In this document: positions 51,658 to 59,516 of the stretch, piece by piece
How the letters are laid out: the number at the start of each line of letters is the position of its first letter
How positions within the stretch are numbered: position 1 is the stretch's first letter
The notes under the pieces: generated by a model
Seen by the model: the letters and a program-made list of their open reading frames with translations, nothing else
What the model was told of the DNA's origin: nothing
The model's database searches: none
Origin: UBA699 sp050261915
Lineage (GTDB): Bacteria > Bacillota > Clostridia > Clostridiales > Clostridiaceae
NCBI GenBank assembly: GCA_050261915.1
Contig: JBLNDT010000075.1
Coordinates: 1 to 64,000, forward strand
Reading direction: 5' to 3'
Length of the DNA: 64,000 nucleotides
Made by a program: the position numbers and the translations under genes

Positions 51658-51930
51658 ATGCGGCATGAATATATAAAAAACATAACAACTTTAAATATTT
51701 ATACAGAAAAGTGCACTGGGTGCTCTATGTGCAAAAATGTTTGCCCTCAGGGTGTCTTTGAAATAAAAGATGGAAAAGCAATAATCATGAATAAAGACTA
51801 CTGTATGGAATGTGGAGCTTGCGTTAAAAACTGCAGTTTTAAAGCACTTAGTGTAAAAAAAGGTGTAGGGTGAGCTAGTGCCATAATTCGTGGATGGCTT
51901 ACTGGCAGTGAGCCTAAATGTGGATGTTAA
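51658..51930 (+). CDS. hgcB: HgcB ferredoxin with in-frame UGA, probable selenocysteine
   Basis: The frame gives a 71-residue 2[4Fe-4S] ferredoxin with motifs CTGCSMCKNVCP and CMECGACVKNC, then UGA at 51871-51873. Reading on in frame gives ASAIIRGWLTGSEPKCGC and a TAA at 51928. Known HgcB proteins are about 95 residues and have a conserved Cys (Cys73 in strain ND132 by my recall) after the second cluster, and a C-terminal Cys pair. Here UGA is codon 72, following KKGVG, and the C-G-C tail matches. Translated through, the protein has 90 residues. A nonsense mutation is the alternative. The RBS GAGGTGAT overlaps the hgcA stop. Confidence 0.8.
51896..51914 (+). promoter_or_regulatory. candidate bacterial SECIS element in hgcB
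   Basis: GGCTTACTGGCAGTGAGCC folds into an 8-bp stem (one U-G pair) with a GGC loop. The apical loop begins 30 nt after the UGA at 51871-51873. The recalled bacterial SECIS rule asks for a loop of 3-14 nt with a G in its first two positions, 16-37 nt after UGA; this hairpin meets all of it. A second, closer hairpin (GCCAT/ATGGC, 51880-51898) overlaps it and would be mutually exclusive. Confidence 0.6.
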
Positions 51931-51935
51931 AATTG

Positions 51936-51958
51936 AAGAGGCAATTGCCTCTTTTTTG
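51936..51958 (+). terminator. terminator after hgcB
   Basis: AAGAGGCAATTGCCTCTT palindrome then more Ts. It begins five bases after the TAA at 51930, which fits the extended hgcB reading frame better than the early UGA. Confidence 0.85.
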
Positions 51959-52014
51959 TTGCATAATTATTAAAATAATTGTATAATTATAAAAAAATAA
52001 AAGGGGGAAGGATA

Positions 52015-52809
52015 ATGAAAAAAATTTTGGCAATTTTGCTTACAACTGCTATGACAATAACGCTTTTTGCAGGTTGTAGCAAAAGCGAAAACAATGCAGC
52101 TGTGGATAATTCACTAGAAAGAGTTCAAAAGGCGGGAAAATTAACAATTGGGGTTGATGATTCATACCCTCCTATGGAATACAGGGATGAAAGCAACAAT
52201 CTGGTTGGTTTTGACGTGGATCTTGGGAATGCTATTGCAGAAAAACTTGGAGTGAAGGCAGAGTGGATTCCTACAGATTGGAATGGAGTAGTATTGGCAT
52301 TGAATGCTGCTAAATTTGATGTAGTATTGTCTGCTATGAGTATTACTGATGAAAGAAAAAAGGAAATTGATTTTGCAGGTCCATATATAGATGGAGGTCA
52401 GATTATAGTTGTTAAAAGCGGAAGCACTATAAAAACCTCTGCTGATTTAAAGGATAAAGTTTTAGGATGTCAGCTTGGAGCAACAGGGGAACAGGCGGCA
52501 GTGAAAATACAAGGTACAAAAGAAGTAAAAAAATATGATAAAATAACCGAAGCATTCCATGATCTATCAGCAGGAAGGATAGATGCTGTAATAGTAGACG
52601 GCCAGGTGGGAGGCTATTATACAAAAAAAGAACCAAATGGATTTGTTATACTTGAAGAAAAACTTACCAAGGAACCAGAAGGAATTGGTGTAAGAAAGAC
52701 AGATAAAAAACTAAATGCAGCTATTCAAAAAGCATTGGATGATCTTAAAGCTGATGGAACTCTTACTAAGCTTTCAAATAAATGGTTTGGATATGATATT
52801 TATAAATAA
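52015..52809 (+). CDS. amino-acid ABC transporter substrate-binding lipoprotein
   Basis: A 264-residue type 2 periplasmic-binding lipoprotein. The lipobox is ITLFAGCSK (Cys near residue 21). The family motifs LTIGVDDSYPPMEYRDESN and LVGFDVDLGNAIAEKLGV are followed by DVVLSAMSITDERKKEIDFAGPY. No permease or ATPase is adjacent, so its partner genes lie elsewhere. Because a cysteine desulfidase and its activator follow, cystine or cysteine is a plausible ligand. GGGGGAAGG precedes ATG 52015. Confidence 0.85.
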   Translation: MKKILAILLTTAMTITLFAGCSKSENNAAVDNSLERVQKAGKLTIGVDDSYPPMEYRDESNNLVGFDVDLGNAIAEKLGVKAEWIPTDWNGVVLALNAAKFDVVLSAMSITDERKKEIDFAGPYIDGGQIIVVKSGSTIKTSADLKDKVLGCQLGATGEQAAVKIQGTKEVKKYDKITEAFHDLSAGRIDAVIVDGQVGGYYTKKEPNGFVILEEKLTKEPEGIGVRKTDKKLNAAIQKALDDLKADGTLTKLSNKWFGYDIYK

Positions 52810-52836
52810 GCGGTGAAAACCGCTTCATTTTTTTTT
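52808..52836 (+). terminator. terminator after the binding-protein gene
   Basis: AAGCGGT, loop GAAA, ACCGCTT, then CA and nine Ts. Confidence 0.9.
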
Positions 52837-52888
52837 CAGTTTAAACATGATATACTGTAGATAAATATATTAAAGGAAGGGAACCTTT

Positions 52889-54640
52889 ATGATAGATCAG
52901 ATATTAAACGAACTTCAGCAAATTGCAGAAACCGTAAAGGCAATAGTAGGGATAGACGTTACAATTTTGGATAAAAACCTGCTCCGTCTTGCAGGGACTG
53001 GTGCATATAAAAGCAAGGTGGGTGCTTTCGGACCTAAAAATTCTGTCTTTGAAAAATGCGTGCAAACGGGAACCCAATATCTAATTTCAGATCCTAAGTC
53101 CTGTAATGAATGTGATATATGTGACTCAAAGGAAGACTGCGATGAGAAGGCTGCAGTATGCTTTCCTATAATAATAGATGAAAAGGTTGAAGGAGTAATA
53201 GGGCTTATTATATTTGACCCGGAACAAAAGGAAACCTTTCTTGAAAAAAAGGAAAGTTATATAGATTTTGATAAAAGGCTTTCAGAACTAATAGCATCAA
53301 AAATAAAAGAAAAAAACATAAGCAATAAACTTCAGTATAAATCAAGTGAACTGCTTACAGTAATTGACTCTGTTAATGAAGGTCTTATTATAATAGATAA
53401 AAATATAAACATAATGAGCTTAAATAAATATATAAAGGAAAAGTTGAAAATAGACTATTCAAACATTATAGGGAAAAATTTAGATACAGTGCTGCCTAAG
53501 AGTATTATCAGCAAAATAGAAAAGAATAAATTTAGTTTAGAGGAAGAACAAATATCTCTTACAGCAAAAGGTTTGAAGGTTCAATTTCTATTTTCAATTA
53601 AGCCAATAATATTCAACGATATAATTGAAGGAGCCGTAATTACCTTTAAAGATTTTGACAAACTGCAGCGATCCGTATTTAATGCAAGTGAAAAAAATGC
53701 ACTGCTTACCTTTGATGAAATTATTGGGGACAGTAAGGTTTTTCATCAAGTTAAGGAACAGGCAAAATTAATTTCAAAACAAAATGTACCAGTACTCCTA
53801 TTAGGAGAAAGCGGCACAGGAAAGGAACTCTTTGCCAGAGCCATTCATTCTGAAAGTCAAAGAAGAAACGAAATTTTCATGCCTATAAATTGTGGGGCGA
53901 TTCCTGAAAGTCTTGTGGAGTCTGAACTTTTTGGATATGAAAAAGGATCCTTTACTGGTGCTAGTGCTGCAGGTAAAATGGGTAAATTTGAAATAGCTAA
54001 GGATGGCACTATATTCCTTGATGAAATTGGGGATCTCCCTCTTCATATGCAGGTAAAGCTTTTGAGAGTTCTAGAGGAAAAGGAAATAATAAGGGTTGGT
54101 GGGGCAGTTACTATAAAGGTAAATCCACGAATAATTGCAGCTACAAATAAAAATCTATATAAAATGGTAGAAAGAAAGGAATTTAGAGAGGATCTATTTT
54201 ATCGACTTAATGTAATTCCAATAAATATACCCTCCCTAATGGAAAGAGGACAGGATGTACTTGAGCTTTCAAATTACTTTCTGAAAAGATATAATAAAAT
54301 TTACAACAAAAATATAAATGGTTTTGATGAAGAAGCTCAAGAATTACTTCTTGGATATCACTGGCCTGGAAATGTAAGAGAACTGCAAAATCTTATTGAA
54401 TATGCAATTAATTTTGAAAAAAATAATAAAATTGGTGCAGATATAATAAATAAGCGGCTTGGAGAAAAAAGAGAATTACCCGAAAGCGAGAAAACATTAA
54501 AGGAATTGGTGGCAAACTTCGAAAAAGGTGTTATTATGGACATGATTAAATTTTATGGTGATGACACTGAGGGTAAAAAAAATATTGCAAAAAAATTAAA
54601 TATTAGTCCGGCTACTCTATATAGAAAGCTGGAAGAATAA
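52889..54640 (+). CDS. sigma-54-dependent activator with Cys-rich sensor, CdsR-like
   Basis: A 583-residue activator. Residues about 1-145 form a GAF-like sensor holding five Cys in SCNECDICDSKEDCDEKAAVC (its core, CNECDICDSKEDC). Then come a PAS domain (LLTVIDSVNEGLIIIDKNI), an AAA+ domain with GESGTGKE, GSFTGAS (GAFTGA variant) and GTIFLDEIGDL, and a Fis-like HTH (GKKNIAKKLNISPATLYRKLEE). A sigma-54 promoter and a cysteine desulfidase gene follow. In Clostridioides difficile, CdsR controls cdsB similarly, which is the basis of the call. Confidence 0.8.
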   Translation: MIDQILNELQQIAETVKAIVGIDVTILDKNLLRLAGTGAYKSKVGAFGPKNSVFEKCVQTGTQYLISDPKSCNECDICDSKEDCDEKAAVCFPIIIDEKVEGVIGLIIFDPEQKETFLEKKESYIDFDKRLSELIASKIKEKNISNKLQYKSSELLTVIDSVNEGLIIIDKNINIMSLNKYIKEKLKIDYSNIIGKNLDTVLPKSIISKIEKNKFSLEEEQISLTAKGLKVQFLFSIKPIIFNDIIEGAVITFKDFDKLQRSVFNASEKNALLTFDEIIGDSKVFHQVKEQAKLISKQNVPVLLLGESGTGKELFARAIHSESQRRNEIFMPINCGAIPESLVESELFGYEKGSFTGASAAGKMGKFEIAKDGTIFLDEIGDLPLHMQVKLLRVLEEKEIIRVGGAVTIKVNPRIIAATNKNLYKMVERKEFREDLFYRLNVIPINIPSLMERGQDVLELSNYFLKRYNKIYNKNINGFDEEAQELLLGYHWPGNVRELQNLIEYAINFEKNNKIGADIINKRLGEKRELPESEKTLKELVANFEKGVIMDMIKFYGDDTEGKKNIAKKLNISPATLYRKLEE

Positions 54641-54688
54641 ATTCTCAAAAATGATAATTGATTCTCGTTTTTGAGAATTGATTTTTTC
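54641..54688. promoter_or_regulatory. terminator hairpin overlapping candidate activator sites
   Basis: ATTCTCAAAAA (54641-54651) pairs with TTTTTGAGAAT (54668-54678), with T-rich sequence after it: a terminator for the activator gene. ATTCTCGTTTTTGAGAAT (54661-54678) is itself a palindrome. TTTGAGAA recurs at 54745-54752. These TTCTCAAA/TTTGAGAA copies sit 45-150 bp before the sigma-54 promoter and may be the enhancer sites. Confidence 0.5.
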
Positions 54689-54792
54689 CTTGATTTTTAA
54701 GACTTTATGGGCATAAAAAAATAAATATGAAATCCTTTATCAAATTTGAGAAAAAATAAAATTATGTTTGCTGGAAACAGGGGTTTGAGGCT

Positions 54793-54809
54793 TTGGCATG
54801 GTACTTGCT
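54793..54809 (+). promoter_or_regulatory. sigma-54 promoter of the cysteine desulfidase gene
   Basis: TTGGCATGGTACTTGCT carries GG (54795-54796) and GC (54807-54808) separated by exactly 10 bp, 41 bp before the start codon. Confidence 0.88.
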
Positions 54810-54850
54810 TTATATATCTTCAATAATATTTATTGGAGGGGTTTTTATAT

Positions 54851-56125
54851 ATGAAAGATAATGAATTGTTAATAAGCATTTTGAAGGATCAGGTTGTACC
54901 TGCACTTGGATGTACAGAACCAACTGCAGTAGCTTATGCTACAGCAAAGGCAAAAGAAATTCTCGGTGAGGAAGTTCTTCATTTAGATATTTACGCCGAT
55001 AAAAACATATTGAAAAATGGTAAAGAAGTTGGAATACCAGGAACTAAAGAAAAGGGTAATGTAGTTGCTGCAGCTCTAGCTTTAATAGTTGGCAAGTCTG
55101 AATATAAACTAGAAGTATTAAAGGAAGTAACAGATAACAGCTTGACAGAAGCTTTAAAACTTATAGACAAGGATATGATAACTCTTAACCACAAAAAAGA
55201 TGTCATAGGCTTATATATTGAAATTGTTGCAAAAGGAGCAAATAATACATCAAGAGTAGTTATTCAGAAAACTCATCTTAATATAACTCTTTTAGAGAAA
55301 AACGGTGAATGTATATCTGAAAGCAAAGAAGAGGAACCAACTGCTGTTAAACCAGCTTTAAGAGATAGAATAAAGGAATTCACAATAGCAGACTTAAAAG
55401 AATTTGTAGATACAGTGGAATTTGAAAAGATTGCTTTCATCAATGAAGGTATTCTAATGAATAAGAGAATGGCATTTGCTGGATTGAATGAAAACCTTGG
55501 TATTGGTCTTGGAAACATGCTTAACACCGATGAAAAAGACTATGCAAAGTATGCGAAAGCAATAACTGCTGCTGCCTCAGAAGCTAGAATGGCAGGACAC
55601 CCACTTCCTGTAATGAGCAGTGCAGGAAGCGGAAATCATGGACTAGTTGCAATACTTCCTGTTGCAATAATAGGAGAAGGAATGAAACTTGACCAAGAGA
55701 AAATAATCAGAGGCGTTGCTTTAAGTCATCTTGTTACAATATATATTAAGACATATACAGGATCACTTTCACCTGTGTGCGGATGCGGGGTTGCAGCTGG
55801 AGTTGGTGCAAGTGCTGGACTTGCATATATTTATGGAGGAACTCTTACTCAAATAGAAGGAGCTATAAAGAACATGATAGCAGGCGTAACTGGAATGATA
55901 TGTGATGGAGCTAAACTTGGTTGTGCTTATAAGCTTTCAGTATCCGTTTCATCCTGCGTAGATGCAGCTAAAATGGCTATGGACAACATTTTTGTTCCAT
56001 CAAACGATGGAATATTAGATAAATCAGCTGAAAAATCAATTCAGAACATGGGTAAGGTTTCATCAGAAGGAATGTCAAATACTGATGATGTAATCCTTGA
56101 TGTAATGATGGCAAAATGTAATTAA
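54851..56125 (+). CDS. cdsB: L-cysteine desulfidase family protein (CyuA/CdsB, UPF0597)
   Basis: A 424-residue member of the serine dehydratase alpha-like UPF0597 group. LGCTEPTAVAYATAKAKEIL, PLPVMSSAGSGNHGLVAILPV, SPVCGCGVAAGVGASAGL and MICDGAKLGCAYKLS carry the conserved Cys residues expected to hold a [4Fe-4S] cluster. It degrades cysteine to pyruvate, ammonia and sulfide. ATG 54851 is preceded by GGAGGGG at 54834-54840; TTG 54833 lies in that RBS. Single gene, sigma-54 controlled. Confidence 0.85.
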   Translation: MKDNELLISILKDQVVPALGCTEPTAVAYATAKAKEILGEEVLHLDIYADKNILKNGKEVGIPGTKEKGNVVAAALALIVGKSEYKLEVLKEVTDNSLTEALKLIDKDMITLNHKKDVIGLYIEIVAKGANNTSRVVIQKTHLNITLLEKNGECISESKEEEPTAVKPALRDRIKEFTIADLKEFVDTVEFEKIAFINEGILMNKRMAFAGLNENLGIGLGNMLNTDEKDYAKYAKAITAAASEARMAGHPLPVMSSAGSGNHGLVAILPVAIIGEGMKLDQEKIIRGVALSHLVTIYIKTYTGSLSPVCGCGVAAGVGASAGLAYIYGGTLTQIEGAIKNMIAGVTGMICDGAKLGCAYKLSVSVSSCVDAAKMAMDNIFVPSNDGILDKSAEKSIQNMGKVSSEGMSNTDDVILDVMMAKCN

Positions 56126-56136
56126 TCTAATAAGAA

Positions 56137-56167
56137 AACTCTCTGGAATATCCAGAGGGTTTTTTTT
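56137..56167 (+). terminator. terminator after cdsB
   Basis: CTCTGGA, loop ATA, TCCAGAG, extended by flanking pairs, then eight Ts. Confidence 0.9.
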
Positions 56168-56176
56168 ATTAGATTG

Positions 56177-56227
56177 TTGACAATTACAATGAATTAGTGT
56201 ACTATGTTAATAGTACACTAATTCATT
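56177..56227 (+). promoter_or_regulatory. promoter and 18-bp palindromic operator of the gntR-ABC operon
   Basis: TTGACA (56177-56182), 17 bp and TACTAT (56200-56205) form the promoter. AATGAATTAGTGTACTAT (56188-56205) and its exact inverted copy (56210-56227) flank a 4-bp centre, covering the -10 and start site. A bound GntR dimer here would block transcription. Confidence 0.88.
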
Positions 56228-56242
56228 GATTAGGAGGTTATT

Positions 56243-56614
56243 ATGATTACAGAATTTGATGAAAATATTCCAATATATATTCAAATAATGAATATAATTA
56301 AAAGGGATATTGCTAACAAAAAAATAAATATTGGAGAAAAACTTCCTTCTGTTAGAGAGATATCTTCAGAACTAAGGGTTAATCCTAATACAGTTCAAAG
56401 AGCTTACCAGGAACTTGAAAGAGAAGGCATAACATATACTCTAAGAGGTACCGGAACATTTATCAAGGAGGATTTAAATATGATAGATGAATTGAAAAAT
56501 GAAATGGCAAAGGGTGTTATTGAAACTTTCTTAAGCGGCATGAAGGAACTTGGATTTAAACAAGATGAAATAATAAATATAATAACAAGGAAGTTCAGCG
56601 AGGAGGAAAAGTAA
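56243..56614 (+). CDS. GntR-family regulator, YtrA type
   Basis: A 123-residue regulator. The winged HTH (about 8-75) reads IYIQIMNIIKRDI, KLPSVREISSELRVNPNTVQRAYQELEREG and ends at TGTFI. A short helical tail of about 45 residues replaces the effector domain, as in YtrA proteins that control ABC transporter operons. It represses its own operon through the perfect palindrome overlapping its promoter. RBS TAGGAGG before ATG 56243. The inducer is unknown, perhaps an antibiotic or peptide. Confidence 0.9.
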   Translation: MITEFDENIPIYIQIMNIIKRDIANKKINIGEKLPSVREISSELRVNPNTVQRAYQELEREGITYTLRGTGTFIKEDLNMIDELKNEMAKGVIETFLSGMKELGFKQDEIINIITRKFSEEEK

Positions 56615-57310
56615 ATGGACAGTGTCATTAAAATAAATGGTTTAACAAAATCTTATTTCAAGAAAAATGCATTAAATGGAACAAGTCTTCAAGTTGATAA
56701 AGGAAAGATAATGGGGCTCCTTGGACCTAATGGCAGTGGTAAAACTACTCTTTTAAAAATAGCTGCAGGGCTCCTTAAAGAATCTTCAGGAGAAATTTTA
56801 ATTGATGGAAAAGCTCCTGGAGTTTATACAAAATCTGTAGTATCCTATCTGCCTGATACAAATTATCTTTATAAATGGATGAAAATAAAAGATGCAGTGA
56901 GCTTTTACAAGGATTTTTACAAGGATTTTCAAATTGATAAAGCAAATGAACTCCTGGATTTCATGGGACTTCAAGAGGATTTAAAGGTAAATTCCTTATC
57001 AAAGGGTATGCTTGAAAAATTTAATCTAACTCTTTCACTATCAAGAAAAGCAAAATTATATCTTCTTGATGAACCTTTAGGAGGAGTTGATCCAACCTCA
57101 AGAGAAAAAATTATTGATGCAATCTTAAATAATTATTCTGAAGACAGTTCCATGATAGTAACAACACACCTGGTAAATGATATAGAAAGGCTTTTTGATG
57201 AAGTGGCTTTTATATCTGAAGGGAAAATTGTTTTAAATGGAAGTGCGGAGGATTTAAGACGAGATAAAGGTATGTCAATAGATGAACTGTACAGGGAGGT
57301 ATTCAAGTAA
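56615..57310 (+). CDS. ABC transporter ATP-binding protein
   Basis: A 231-residue ABC ATPase. Walker A is GLLGPNGSGKTTLLKIAAG, the signature motif is unusual (SLSKGMLEKFNLTLSLS, with LSKGM in place of LSGGQ, as in BcrA-like proteins), and Walker B is LYLLDEPLGGVDPTS with a TTHLVNDI switch. It begins immediately after the gntR stop. It works with the membrane protein that follows; the substrate is unknown. Confidence 0.88.
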   Translation: MDSVIKINGLTKSYFKKNALNGTSLQVDKGKIMGLLGPNGSGKTTLLKIAAGLLKESSGEILIDGKAPGVYTKSVVSYLPDTNYLYKWMKIKDAVSFYKDFYKDFQIDKANELLDFMGLQEDLKVNSLSKGMLEKFNLTLSLSRKAKLYLLDEPLGGVDPTSREKIIDAILNNYSEDSSMIVTTHLVNDIERLFDEVAFISEGKIVLNGSAEDLRRDKGMSIDELYREVFK

Positions 57311-58071
57311 TGTGGAATTTAGTTAAATATGAAATAAAGGGATATTACAAGGAACTATCAATATTGGCTGGTAGTGTAATATTTTTAAATCTATTGCTGC
57401 TTACTAGAATTGGTGTTTGGCCTAGGGAAGTAATTACTACTCTTTCATTTATAATTATGTTTGTTAGTATTATAATTGTATTTGTGTGGAATGTGGCCTT
57501 ATATAGCAGGGACTTGTATGGAAATACGGGATATCTTTTGTTTTCACTTCCCCAAAAGGGATGGTCAATTTTAACTGCAAAGCTGTTGGCCGCACTTGCC
57601 CAAATGACCGCTATTCAGCTTCTAACGGGAATATTTTTCATTTTGAATCTAACAAAGGTTAAGAACTATGAAATGGTGTTTAATGTATTAAGAGAGGCCT
57701 TAAATGTCCAGGCGGTGTTCATTGGAATTGCAGCTCCAATTTATTTGTATGTTTATCTGATTATATTTATATATTTCTGCATAACTATTGGCAAGGTGGT
57801 TGTTGGAAAAAGAAGGCTTGGGAATTTTGGTGCATTTGTATCCTTTGTAATTTTTACAATAATTACAGGTAAATTAGATAGTTGGATAACTAATGCATTT
57901 CCACAAAGTATCCATATTAATCCAATGACTCCAAAGGGGGTTCTCATGCTTGGTCAGTATCCAGGTGGTGATATTACAATAAACTTTGTGGGCTTGTTAT
58001 TTGAAATTGCAGTGTTGGCAGTATATTATTCAGCCACATCATATCTTCTTGAAAATAAAATAAACTTATAA
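57310..58071 (+). CDS. ABC transporter membrane protein
   Basis: A 253-residue membrane protein with about six hydrophobic segments of the ABC-2 type. The start ATG overlaps the stop of the ATPase gene by one base. A loop GNTGYLLFSLPQKGWSILTAKLLAALAQ resembles the region typical of YtrC/BcrB-like permeases. It is the partner of the preceding ATPase in a GntR-controlled exporter. A terminator follows. Confidence 0.85.
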   Translation: MWNLVKYEIKGYYKELSILAGSVIFLNLLLLTRIGVWPREVITTLSFIIMFVSIIIVFVWNVALYSRDLYGNTGYLLFSLPQKGWSILTAKLLAALAQMTAIQLLTGIFFILNLTKVKNYEMVFNVLREALNVQAVFIGIAAPIYLYVYLIIFIYFCITIGKVVVGKRRLGNFGAFVSFVIFTIITGKLDSWITNAFPQSIHINPMTPKGVLMLGQYPGGDITINFVGLLFEIAVLAVYYSATSYLLENKINL

Positions 58072-58075
58072 TATA

Positions 58076-58105
58076 AACCTCTGGTTTCATGCCAGAGGTT
58101 TGCTA
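58076..58105 (+). terminator. terminator of the gntR-ABC operon
   Basis: AACCTCTGG and CCAGAGGTT form a 9-bp stem with a 7-nt loop; the T tract is interrupted. Confidence 0.7.
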
Positions 58106-58185
58106 TCTCTTTTGACATATATCACTATTGATAATGGTAATAATAGTGATATAATAAAATTAATTAATAAAAGGAGGTATTGAAA

Positions 58186-59037
58186 TTGGAAAAAATAGCT
58201 GTTGTAACGGATACTACTTGTGATTTGCCAGAAGAGATAACTTCAAAATATGATATCAAAGTTTTGCCATTTAGAATAATTTATACTGGTAGTGAATATA
58301 GAGACAAGGTGGAAATAACTCCGGAGCAGGTTTATGAAAATCTTCTTGTGGAGGTACCTACTTCATCCATGCCTGCAATGGAGGATATGGAAGAACTTTA
58401 TACCAACCTGGAAAAGGAAGGGTATACCCATGTAATAGCAGTTGTTCTTTCAACTGGACTTTCAGGAGTATATAATGGAATTAAGGTTGTAAGCGAAAAC
58501 CATCCAAATATAACAACTCATGTATGTGACTCCCAATCAATTTCATTAGGAGAAGGAGCGTTGGCAGAGGAATGCGGAAAACTTGTGCAGCAAGGAAAAA
58601 GTTATGATTATATAGTAAATGAAATTCCAAATATAAAAAAAAGAATTCACTTGTTTTTTGTGGTTGGAACCCTTGAATACCTTAAAAAGGGAGGCAGGAT
58701 TGGAAAGGTTTCTGGAAGCATAGCTGAGCTTTTGAATATCAAGCCTATAATATCAGTAGATAGAAATGATGGAAAATATTATACATATGACAAGGTGAGG
58801 GGAAGAAAACAATCCTTAAACCGTATTGTCGAAATAGGCAGTGAAATATTAAATAATAAGAAATCCAGGGTATATGTAATGCATGGTGAATCAAAACCAG
58901 ATGCATTAAAGGTATTGGAACTTTTATCTAGACATCCAAATGCAACAGAGGCGGTTTTTGTAGGATCTATAAGCCCTGTAGCTGGAGTACATACGGGGCC
59001 TGGCCTTGTGGGACTGGTTCTTGTTGAGGAAGAGTAA
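58186..59037 (+). CDS. DegV-family fatty-acid-binding protein
   Basis: A 283-residue DegV (FakB-like) protein. VTDTTCDLPEEI, PTSSMPAMEDM, VLSTGLSGVYNG and CDSQSISLGEG form the fatty-acid-binding site, and FVVGTLEYLKKGGRIGKVSG and the late VAGVHTGPGLVGL are conserved. FakB proteins present fatty acids to the FakA kinase. TTG 58186 lies seven bases after GGAGGT; TTG 58180 is too close to it. The PadR gene begins directly after its stop. Confidence 0.88.
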   Translation: MEKIAVVTDTTCDLPEEITSKYDIKVLPFRIIYTGSEYRDKVEITPEQVYENLLVEVPTSSMPAMEDMEELYTNLEKEGYTHVIAVVLSTGLSGVYNGIKVVSENHPNITTHVCDSQSISLGEGALAEECGKLVQQGKSYDYIVNEIPNIKKRIHLFFVVGTLEYLKKGGRIGKVSGSIAELLNIKPIISVDRNDGKYYTYDKVRGRKQSLNRIVEIGSEILNNKKSRVYVMHGESKPDALKVLELLSRHPNATEAVFVGSISPVAGVHTGPGLVGLVLVEEE

Positions 59038-59487
59038 ATGTCAGATTACGGATCGGGAATAGAAATAAAGGCTGAAGAAAAGCGCCTGTATGAGGAATAT
59101 AAAAAAAAGCTGGCGGAACTTAAACGGGTAAAAAGAGAAAATGAAGCTGTTGGGCAGGTCTTTACAAAGGGCTTGTTGCCCTTATATGTGCTATATATAC
59201 TAAGTCTTGGTCCAACTAACGGCAATGATATTTCACATAAAATAGGAGATAGAACAAATGGAAGATGGATTCCAAGCACTGGGGGCATATATCCAATATT
59301 AAAAAAACTGGAAAAGGAAAAAATGGTTACAGGCAAATGGGACGATTCTGACAAAAAGATACAAAAAATATATACCCTGACAGAATTAGGGGTAAATGAA
59401 CTTGAAAATAAAAAATATCTTTTGAAAAATAAAATAGAGGAAGCCCTTGAGGTTTTTAAAATAGTTTATAATGATTTATATTATTAA
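59038..59487 (+). CDS. PadR-family transcriptional regulator
   Basis: A 149-residue PadR-like regulator. A basic helical N-terminal extension (to about residue 40) precedes the winged helix: LPLYVLYILSLGPTNGNDISHKI, then RWIPSTGGIYPILKKLEKEKMV and IYTLTELG. It is coupled to the degV gene. The extension is longer than in typical PadR proteins. Target unknown, maybe the operon itself. Confidence 0.82.
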   Translation: MSDYGSGIEIKAEEKRLYEEYKKKLAELKRVKRENEAVGQVFTKGLLPLYVLYILSLGPTNGNDISHKIGDRTNGRWIPSTGGIYPILKKLEKEKMVTGKWDDSDKKIQKIYTLTELGVNELENKKYLLKNKIEEALEVFKIVYNDLYY

Positions 59488-59515
59488 AAATGCAGAGAAA
59501 TCTGCATTTTTAATA
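59487..59515. terminator. bidirectional terminator
   Basis: AAAAATGCAGA, loop GAAA, TCTGCATTTTT between convergent genes. Confidence 0.88.
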
Positions 59516-59516
59516 T

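Noticed and set aside
51658..51873. hgcB as a simple 71-residue ferredoxin ending at UGA
   Set aside because: The 18 codons after UGA keep HgcB-like residues and end in C-G-C just before the terminator, so a plain stop explains the sequence less well. It remains the fallback if selenocysteine genes are absent.
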